Shown piece by piece: positions 57,275-64,000 of a stretch of 64,000 bases of DNA. Source of the stretch: Microbacterium ulmi (GTDB lineage Bacteria > Actinomycetota > Actinomycetes > Actinomycetales > Microbacteriaceae); NCBI RefSeq assembly GCF_011759705.1, contig NZ_JAAOZF010000001.1:2004146-2068145 (forward strand), in the 5' to 3' direction. Under the pieces are notes generated by a model that was not told where the DNA came from, ran no database searches, and worked only from the letters and a program-made list of their open reading frames with translations. A program made the translations under genes and the position numbers. Position 1 is the first letter of the stretch, and each line of letters starts with the position of its first letter.

Positions 57275-57931
57275 GTGGAGCGGTCGCTCGAGACGCAGGT
57301 CAGCCAGGCGGTGGACGCCTGGCTGAGGTGGCTGCCGCGCTGGGAGCCGGCGACGCACCGCGGGCGCATCGCTCCGTGCCGTCGATGCTTCGGCTCGCCC
57401 GTCCTGTCGGCTGCGGGCCTGGGCGCCGATGTGCCGCACGGCGTGCAGCACGGCCTCTCGACGCGGATCAAGACGATCGTGGACCATCTCGTCGCCGAGT
57501 ACACGGCGGTCAACCTCCCCATGCTGCAGACCGAGCTCGACCAGCAGGCGGCGCGCAACCGCGCCCGCTCGTACCGTCCGTCCGAGGGGCTCGACCCCGA
57601 GTTCGAGGGGCTGCCCCTGGATCCCGAGCCCGTCCCCGGGGCGCCGTTCCTGTTCACGATCTCGGGCCTCGCGGAGGAGGCGGATGCCGGCGTCCCGGCG
57701 CTGCCGCCCCTCAGCGACGACGCGAAGGCGGCGCTCCGCCAGGAGGTGGGTCTGGCCGACGACTACGCCAACATGGTGGGCCGCGAAGTGTGCGCGATCC
57801 TGCTGCACCATCGGCTTCGCATCCAGCAGGCGATCGCGCAGTACGTCGAGCCGCAGATCGAGGCGATGCTCGAGGAGCTCACGAGATCGCTCGACGTGCC
57901 GTTCGATCCCAACGACAGCCCTCCGCTCTGA
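57275..57931 (+). CDS. hypothetical protein with possible zinc ribbon
   Basis: A 218-residue soluble, helical protein. A short CRRCFGSP motif near residue 40 (C-x-x-C, no second pair seen) and long helices at the C-terminus (IQQAIAQYVEPQIEAMLEEL). No known family. The start is uncertain: GTG 57275 (behind TACCGT) or GTG 57185 (overlapping the previous stop as GTGA), which would add 30 poorly ordered residues. Confidence 0.6.
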   Translation: MERSLETQVSQAVDAWLRWLPRWEPATHRGRIAPCRRCFGSPVLSAAGLGADVPHGVQHGLSTRIKTIVDHLVAEYTAVNLPMLQTELDQQAARNRARSYRPSEGLDPEFEGLPLDPEPVPGAPFLFTISGLAEEADAGVPALPPLSDDAKAALRQEVGLADDYANMVGREVCAILLHHRLRIQQAIAQYVEPQIEAMLEELTRSLDVPFDPNDSPPL

Positions 57932-58060
57932 CCGCTCACGCTCAGGCTTCCCCCAGTGTCTTCCAGGGGTGTTTGTTAGCATTGCCGAGCTTGCACACGG
58001 CGATTTCGTGTGCCCCGCCGACGCCGTCCGGCGGTCGACGATCCTTCTGGGGAGGAACCG

Positions 58061-59194
58061 GTGCCCACACGCTTGCCGTCGGCACCCCCCATCCTTCCGG
58101 GGCTCGCCTACATCCGTCCGCTCGGGTCGGGCGGCTTCGCCGACGTCTTCCTCTACGAGCAGGACATGCCGCGGCGCAACGTCGCCGTCAAGGTGCTGCC
58201 GGCCGACGTGCGCGATCCGGATCTGCGGCGCATGTTCAACGCGGAGGCCGACGTCCTCGCGCACCTGTCCGCGCACCCTTCGATCGTGACGGTCTACCAG
58301 GCGGGCATCTCCGCCGACGGCCGCCCGTACATCGTCATGGAGTTCTGCCCCGGCTCGCTCGCGCAGCGGTATCGGCTCGAGCGCATCCCCGTCGAGGAGG
58401 TCCTGACGGTCGGCGTGCGCATGGCGAGCGCCCTCGAGTCGGCGCACAGAGCGGGGCTCGTGCACCGCGACGTCAAGCCGAGCAACATCCTCGTCACGAC
58501 GTTCGGCGCGCCGGTGCTCGCTGACTTCGGCATCTCGTCGTCGCTCCTGAAGGAGACGGCCGACGAGATGCTCGCGATGTCGATCCCGTGGTCGGCGCCC
58601 GAAGTGGTCGCGGAGCAGACGGCGGGCACCGTCGCGAGCGAGGTGTGGAGCCTCGGCGCGACCGTGTACTCGCTGCTCGCCGGCCACAGCCCCTTCGAGC
58701 GCCGCGAGCGCGGGCAGAACACGAAGGAGCAGCTGCGCCGGCGCATCGCCCGCGCGACGTACGCGACGATCCCGCGTGCCGACGTGCCCGACTCGCTGCA
58801 GGAGGTGCTCGCCACCTCGATGCGCCGTGACCCGCGTCAGCGGTACGCCTCCTCGCGTGACTTCGCCGAGGCGCTGCGCGGCGTGCAGGCCGAACTCGGC
58901 ATCGCGCCGACGCCGCTCGAGGTGCCCGCCGACGACTGGGCCGGAGCATCCGAGTCGATCGACTTCGCGGACGCGGAGCTGCGCGGGGCTCCGCGCAGCC
59001 GCATCGAGCGCGAGGAACGGCGCAAGACGCGAGCGGGCGCGGGCGTCGCGGCCCTCGCCCGCGACGAGGACACCGACATCTCAGTTGCCCGGGCGAAGCC
59101 CGCACGCCGGCGCTGGCTGTGGATCGTGGGCGGCGCCGTCGTCCTCGTCGCAGCCGTCGTGGCGGCCCTCGTCGTCACGGGAGTGCTGATCTGA
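58061..59194 (+). CDS. membrane Ser/Thr protein kinase
   Basis: A 377-residue Hanks-type kinase. Motifs: GSGGFADVFLYEQ (glycine loop), VAVKVLP (Lys), LVHRDVKPSNIL (catalytic Asp), LADFGIS (DFG), PWSAPEVV and DVWSLG-like EVWSLGATVYSL. After a juxtamembrane region (about 275-350) there is one transmembrane helix (WLWIVGGAVVLVAAVVAALVV) with almost no extracellular part, so no PASTA sensor. GTG start follows GGGGAGGA. Its stop overlaps the next start (TGATG), tying kinase and giant exported protein together. Confidence 0.95.
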   Translation: MPTRLPSAPPILPGLAYIRPLGSGGFADVFLYEQDMPRRNVAVKVLPADVRDPDLRRMFNAEADVLAHLSAHPSIVTVYQAGISADGRPYIVMEFCPGSLAQRYRLERIPVEEVLTVGVRMASALESAHRAGLVHRDVKPSNILVTTFGAPVLADFGISSSLLKETADEMLAMSIPWSAPEVVAEQTAGTVASEVWSLGATVYSLLAGHSPFERRERGQNTKEQLRRRIARATYATIPRADVPDSLQEVLATSMRRDPRQRYASSRDFAEALRGVQAELGIAPTPLEVPADDWAGASESIDFADAELRGAPRSRIEREERRKTRAGAGVAALARDEDTDISVARAKPARRRWLWIVGGAVVLVAAVVAALVVTGVLI

Positions 59195-62100
59195 TGCGCC
59201 GCCGCACGATCGCGGGACTCGTCGGCGGTGCGGCCGTCGCGGCACTCATCGCCGGCGCCTCGATCGTGTGGCCGGGGCTCGACGCGCAGGAGACCCCCGA
59301 CGTCGACACCTCGGTGTGGGCCCTGCAGACGGGGGACGGCCGTCGCTACGCGCGCGTCAACACGACGATCGGAGAGCTCGACACCGTCCGCAGCATCAGC
59401 AATCCGAGCCAGGTCGTGCAGACCGGCGACGGCGCCTACCTCTACTCCGACAGCTTCAGCAAGGTCACGCCGATCAATGCGGCCCTTCCCGTCGACCTCG
59501 ACGAGGACGCCATCAGGCAATCGCCGTCGACTCCGGCGGGGACGACCGACGTGGCGACGTCGGGGGACTATGCGGCCTATCTCACCGACTCGGGCGCGGT
59601 CTTCGCGGGGCACCTGTCCAACGGGTCTGCGACGCAGCTCGACCCGTTCCCGTCCGACGACGAGGACGCCCCGCAGTACACGGCGGATGCGATCGCGGTC
59701 GACGCCCGGGGCATGCTGTTCGCGTACTCGCGCGCCGACAAGTCGGTGCTGACGTACGACATCCGCCGCGCGGAGGTGCGCGATCGCGACGTCCTGGACG
59801 CCGACGACCTCGCGACACCCCGCATCTCGGCCGCGGGCGACGACTGGGTCGTCGTCGACGCCGACGACGGGGACGTGTGGACGGAGGGGGCGGATGCCGC
59901 GGTGCCGGCCGAGTCGCCCGGCGCGGTCGTCGTGGGCGATCCGGATCCGACGGGGACGGCCGTGTACACCGCGAGCGACACGAGCCTCGTGCGGATCCCC
60001 GTCGACGGGTCGGCGCCCGCGCGCGTCCTCGGTGTCGGGAACACGGCTCTCGGCACGCCGGCGCGGCCGATCGTCCACGACGGCGTCGTGTACGCGGCGT
60101 GGCTGCTGCCCGGGGCGGGAGGCGGGCTGCTGTGGGACTCGCGCACCGAGACCCAGGTGACGCTCGACTACGGCGGGGCGGAGCTCTCCGATCAGCGCCG
60201 GCCCGTCTTCGTCGCGAGCCAGAGCGCCGTCATCCTCAACGAGACGCGCACCGGCTGGGTGTGGACCGTGCCGGACGGGCGCCTCGTCCCGTCCAGCCAG
60301 GACTGGACCCTCGACGACAGCACGAACGCGAACGCCGAGCGCAGCGAGGACGAGGCGCCCGTCGTCATCGACCCGAGGCCCCCCGTCGCGGAGCCCGACG
60401 CGTTCGGCGTGCGGGCGGGAAGCCTCGCGACGCTGCCCGTCCTGATGAACGACCACGATCCCAACGAGGACGTCCTCTCGATCGACCCTGCGTCGGTCTC
60501 GGGCCTCGATCCCGGCTTCGGGACCGTGTCGATCACGGACGACGCACAGCGCCTCGCGGTGCGGGTCGCGCCCGGCGCGCGAGGCAGCGCGACCTTCACG
60601 TACGCCGTGACCGACGGCACGACCGAAGGCGGCCTCGCGTCGCCGCCCACGAGCGTGACGCTCACCGTCGCCGAGCCGCAGGTCGACACCGCGCCGACCT
60701 GGTGCGGCGTCGAGGGATGCCTCGTGCCGTGGCCGGAGCCCGAGGTCGCGCGCGGCGGCACCGTGACCGTCCCCGTGCTCCCGGGGTGGGTCGACCCCGA
60801 AGGCGATCCGCTCTTCCTCCTCTCCGTCGAGAACACGTCGGGCACGGGCAGCGTCGCGGCCACGTCGGGCGGCGACGTCGTGTATCAGCACGCCGACGAC
60901 GGCGACGGCGGCGAGCAGATCGTGACGCTCGACGTCACGGTCGCCGACACGGCGGGCAACGCGACGACGAAGCAGCTGCTCGTGCGCGTGTCTCCGCAGC
61001 CGCGGCTGGCCGTCCAGTCGTTCGCGCTCGTCGACACGATCGGTGCGGGACTCTCGGTCGACGTCGCCCCGCACGTGACCGGCACGACGGCGACGATGTC
61101 GCTCGAGTCCGTCCGCGTCCTCGACGACGCTGCCGCGACCGCGACCGTCGTCGGCGGCACGACCTCCTTCGACTTCGCGCCCCAGAACCCCGGCACGTTC
61201 CGCGTCGGATTCACCGTCACGGACGGCATCTCCGATGCGACCGGCACCGCGCGCATCACGATCCTCCCCGCAGACGCGCCCGCCCAGCTCGCGACGGCGC
61301 CCGTCGTCGCGTTCGTGCATCCGCAGCAGGACGCCACGCTCGACGTCTTCGAGGTCGTCTCCAACCCGACGCGTCGCGTGCTTCTGCTCAGCGACGTCGT
61401 CGCGACGGCGGATGCCGGAGCCACCCTGTCCGTCGACGCCGTCGGCCAGAGCCACCTGCGCGTGTCGGGCACGACGGCCACAGGGGTCGCCGGCCGGCTC
61501 GGGACCGTCTCGTACACGATCAGCGACGGCACCGACGACTCCGGATCCAGCGTCGAGGGCCAGGCGACCGTCTACCTCCTGCCCCTCGCGCCGGAGCTCG
61601 CGCCCATCGCGGTCGATGACGCCGTCGTCGTGCGGGCGGGATCGCAGATCGACATCCCCGTCCTCGACAACGACATCGCACCGTCCGGCGGGCGCCCGAC
61701 GCTCGACCCGTCGACCGTGACGTCGTCGTCGCCTGCGGCTCTCGCCTTCGCGTCCGGCGACGTCGTGCGCTACCTCGCGCCGACCAAGCCCGGCGACTAC
61801 GCGATCGAGTACTCGATCTTCACGACCGGCGCCCCGTCGCTCAACGACACCGCGACGATCCGTCTCAAGGTGCTCTCCGACGACGTCAACCGTCCGCCGC
61901 TGCCCGAGACCCTCGAGGGCCGTGTGCTGAGCGGTCAGTCGACGTCGATCGAGTTCGACGGATTCGGCATGGACCCCGACGGCGACGTCGTGACGCTCGA
62001 CCGCATCGTGAGCCAGCCCGAGAGCGGATCCGCGACGATCTCCGCGGACGGCGAGTCGATCGTGTACTCGAGCGTGCCGGGATACCGCGGCCAGGCCTCC

Positions 62101-64000
62101 TTCCGCTATCGCGTCGTCGACGCCTCGGGCGAGACCGGCGAGGGCACGGTCCGCATCGGCGTGCTCGACGAGCAGTCCAACCCGAGCCCCATCACGTTCA
62201 CCGACTACGTCCAGGTGCAGGTCGGTGCCGACAGCACGATCCGCGTGAACCCGCTCGCGAACGACATCGATCCGACGCAGGGATCGCTCGAGCTCACGGG
62301 TGTGCGCCCCGACCTGCCCCCCACGCTCGTCGACGGCAGCGAGAGCCCCGAGTACGAGCGCCTCGCCGAGATGATCCGGAGCGTCGGCAAGACGCAGGTC
62401 GTGATCTCGGCAGGGACGGAGCCCACGACGATGTCGTTCCTCTACGACGTCAAGTCGAGCTCGGAGAACACCGGCCGCGGCCTGATCGTCGTCAAGGTCG
62501 TGCGCGAACGCGTCCCCGACTACCCGATCGTCGACGACACGGTGCTGACGGCCGAGAACCGCGAGGACTTCGAGCGCGGTGTCGACGTGCTCCGGGACAA
62601 GGCGTCGTGGTCGGGAGGCGACGTCGCCGATCTCGCGGTGAGCCTGTGGGGCGAGCAGCGCGGGGTGTCGGCATCCGGCGCCCGTCTCCGCGGCGATCTT
62701 CCCGCGACGACCCGCATCATCCCGTTCGCGATCACGGGCGAGGGCCCCTCGGGCGAGGTGACGACGTATGCGTTCCTGCGCGTCCCGGGCGACGACGATC
62801 TCTCGCTCGCCCTGCGCGCGAGCGCCGTGGCCCCCGAGGTGGACGAGCTGGCGTCGACGGCCTTCGACATGAAGGATCTCGTCGCGTCGCCCCGGGGCTC
62901 GACCCTGGAGGTGGGCACCGACCTCCGTGTCTCCGGGGCGCGGCCGGAGGCGGCGTGCGTCGTCGAGTCCGGGACGACCGTGCGGTACACGGCGGGGGCG
63001 GGCGCGCCGTGGGTCGACGCATGCCTCGTGCCCGTCCGGCTCGCGGGGCAGGACGACTGGACGTACCTGTCCGTGCCCATCATCGTGCGCGCGCTCGATC
63101 CGCAGCCCGTGCTCAAGCCCGCGTCGCTCGTGGTCGGACCCGGCGAGACCGTCACGTACGACCTCGCGGACCTGACGACGTGGCAGCTGCAGCGCGAGGA
63201 CTGGGGCGGCATCCGGTACGCCGTCGACTTCGCGGGCTCCGCGTTCTCGGTGTCGCTCGACGGCAGCACCGTTACCGTGACGGGCGCCGACCGCGCCGTT
63301 CCGGGCTCGGAGGAGGTCGCGATGGTCTCGGTGACGAGCCACGTCGCCGTCGCTCCCGTCCGGCTCATCCTGCGTGTCGGAGCCGCGCCATCGACCCTGC
63401 CGCAGGGCGGGTCGGTCACGCAGCAGTGCTCCCAGGCCGCGGGCACGTCGTGCGTCATTCCCGTCGTGGGCGCCGGCGGCGAGGTCAATCCGCTGCCGCG
63501 CACGCCCCTGCAGGTCGTCGACGTGCGGCCGACGGGCGCCTGCATCGGGGTGACCTTCGAGGTCGCGTCGGCGTCGTCCGTGGTCGCCTCGTGGACGTCA
63601 GACGCGCCGGGCGCGACGTGCACCGCGACCTTCACGCTGCAGGACGCGCAGAGCCGGCGCACGGCGGCGGAGCGCGACGGCCGGATCCTCCTCGATCTCC
63701 AGGGCTACCCGAAGGCGCCCGCCGCGGTCGTGCAGACGGCGTACTCGAGCGGCTCGCTGTCGCTGCGCGTCGACGGCGGCGAGGCGCGGCTCGCGTATCC
63801 CGCCCTGACCGGGTTCGTCATCCGCTCGGCCGGCGCGGTCGTCGCGCAGTGCGACGCCGACGGAGCGTGCACCCCGATCGCCGCGCCGAACGGGGAGCAG
63901 CGCACCTACGAGGCGTGGGCGGTCAACTCCGTCGGCGAGTCCCGGACGTCGGTCAAGACGGTCGCGTGGGCCTACGATTCCCCCGCCCCGCCGACGGGCG
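59194..64000 (+). CDS. giant exported Ig/cadherin-like repeat protein (runs off window)
   Basis: First 1,602 codons with no stop. The N-terminus is an Arg-rich signal or anchor (MRRRTIAGLVGGAAVAALIA). Residues about 40-390 look like a beta-rich, propeller-like domain. From about 390 on there are repeated Ig/cadherin-like modules with Asp-rich PVLxNDxDP boxes (PVLMNDHDPNEDVLSID near 420; DIPVLDNDIAPSGG near 820; GMDPDGDVVTLD; NPLANDIDPTQG). Some pairs of Cys appear in later modules. In Microbacteriaceae such proteins follow a Ser/Thr kinase in a surface-associated operon with MoxR, DUF58 and transglutaminase genes (recalled, not seen). Likely cell-surface or adhesive. Confidence 0.85.
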   Translation, partial: MRRRTIAGLVGGAAVAALIAGASIVWPGLDAQETPDVDTSVWALQTGDGRRYARVNTTIGELDTVRSISNPSQVVQTGDGAYLYSDSFSKVTPINAALPVDLDEDAIRQSPSTPAGTTDVATSGDYAAYLTDSGAVFAGHLSNGSATQLDPFPSDDEDAPQYTADAIAVDARGMLFAYSRADKSVLTYDIRRAEVRDRDVLDADDLATPRISAAGDDWVVVDADDGDVWTEGADAAVPAESPGAVVVGDPDPTGTAVYTASDTSLVRIPVDGSAPARVLGVGNTALGTPARPIVHDGVVYAAWLLPGAGGGLLWDSRTETQVTLDYGGAELSDQRRPVFVASQSAVILNETRTGWVWTVPDGRLVPSSQDWTLDDSTNANAERSEDEAPVVIDPRPPVAEPDAFGVRAGSLATLPVLMNDHDPNEDVLSIDPASVSGLDPGFGTVSITDDAQRLAVRVAPGARGSATFTYAVTDGTTEGGLASPPTSVTLTVAEPQVDTAPTWCGVEGCLVPWPEPEVARGGTVTVPVLPGWVDPEGDPLFLLSVENTSGTGSVAATSGGDVVYQHADDGDGGEQIVTLDVTVADTAGNATTKQLLVRVSPQPRLAVQSFALVDTIGAGLSVDVAPHVTGTTATMSLESVRVLDDAAATATVVGGTTSFDFAPQNPGTFRVGFTVTDGISDATGTARITILPADAPAQLATAPVVAFVHPQQDATLDVFEVVSNPTRRVLLLSDVVATADAGATLSVDAVGQSHLRVSGTTATGVAGRLGTVSYTISDGTDDSGSSVEGQATVYLLPLAPELAPIAVDDAVVVRAGSQIDIPVLDNDIAPSGGRPTLDPSTVTSSSPAALAFASGDVVRYLAPTKPGDYAIEYSIFTTGAPSLNDTATIRLKVLSDDVNRPPLPETLEGRVLSGQSTSIEFDGFGMDPDGDVVTLDRIVSQPESGSATISADGESIVYSSVPGYRGQASFRYRVVDASGETGEGTVRIGVLDEQSNPSPITFTDYVQVQVGADSTIRVNPLANDIDPTQGSLELTGVRPDLPPTLVDGSESPEYERLAEMIRSVGKTQVVISAGTEPTTMSFLYDVKSSSENTGRGLIVVKVVRERVPDYPIVDDTVLTAENREDFERGVDVLRDKASWSGGDVADLAVSLWGEQRGVSASGARLRGDLPATTRIIPFAITGEGPSGEVTTYAFLRVPGDDDLSLALRASAVAPEVDELASTAFDMKDLVASPRGSTLEVGTDLRVSGARPEAACVVESGTTVRYTAGAGAPWVDACLVPVRLAGQDDWTYLSVPIIVRALDPQPVLKPASLVVGPGETVTYDLADLTTWQLQREDWGGIRYAVDFAGSAFSVSLDGSTVTVTGADRAVPGSEEVAMVSVTSHVAVAPVRLILRVGAAPSTLPQGGSVTQQCSQAAGTSCVIPVVGAGGEVNPLPRTPLQVVDVRPTGACIGVTFEVASASSVVASWTSDAPGATCTATFTLQDAQSRRTAAERDGRILLDLQGYPKAPAAVVQTAYSSGSLSLRVDGGEARLAYPALTGFVIRSAGAVVAQCDADGACTPIAAPNGEQRTYEAWAVNSVGESRTSVKTVAWAYDSPAPPTG

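Noticed and set aside
58837..63342. 1,501-codon minus-strand open frame
   Set aside because: Antisense to the kinase and the giant exported protein; Arg/Asp/Gly-rich with no domain.

Overview
The window is high-GC DNA from an actinobacterium, most likely a Microbacterium-like member of the Microbacteriaceae. Reasons: codons end almost entirely in G or C; many starts are GTG or TTG; many genes sit 6-7 nt behind a TANNNT -10 box with no leader; and the gene set is typical of the family (DUF222/HNH protein, rpoB with a TTG start, dual-ATPase peptide ABC transporter, fused PxpBC). I see no rRNA, tRNA or CRISPR.

Region 1 (1-14.2 kb) looks like an aromatic-amine route into the phenylacetate pathway. 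A PaaJ-like thiolase, an enoyl-CoA hydratase and a 3-hydroxyacyl-CoA dehydrogenase (cut by the window edge) form an overlapping operon divergent from a TetR regulator. After a repeat-rich gap and an HNH protein come a FeaR-like AraC regulator, an aldehyde dehydrogenase, an APC permease, a second TetR regulator, an amidohydrolase and a copper amine oxidase. The proposed flow is amine uptake, oxidation to aldehyde, oxidation to acid, CoA-thioester degradation. A nearly identical operator-like sequence lies at the paa-type promoter and at the AraC promoter, which would link the two halves. A perfect 21-bp hairpin closes the region.

Region 2 (14.2-24.9 kb) holds a small membrane protein, an SDR, an MFS transporter, a DUF6421-like protein divergent from an Lrp regulator, a NUDIX hydrolase, and a hydantoin/dihydropyrimidine operon (nitrilase-fold carbamoylase, dihydropyrimidinase, LLM flavin oxidoreductase, class III aminotransferase) with a broken kinase gene inside it.

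Region 3 (25-33.1 kb) has a two-component system with an FtsX-type ABC exporter, then small housekeeping genes (GNAT, SRPBCC, ComB-like, SprT-like, TPR, spermidine-synthase-like). Region 4 (33.3-41.4 kb) is an oligopeptide ABC transporter followed by 5-oxoprolinase genes pxpA and pxpBC, consistent with peptide and pyroglutamate use.

Region 5 (41.5-46.6 kb) is the accessory part: an NLR-like DUF4062-NTPase-TPR protein whose N-terminal domain has a foreign codon style, a 5'-truncated Rhs gene with a hydrophobic C-terminal domain, a small membrane protein that could be its immunity partner, and two broken insertion-sequence ends. Region 6 (46.6-64 kb) is core: rpoB-rpoC with promoter and terminator, envelope proteins of unknown role, a Ser/Thr kinase, and the first 1,602 codons of a giant exported Ig/cadherin-like protein that runs off the window.
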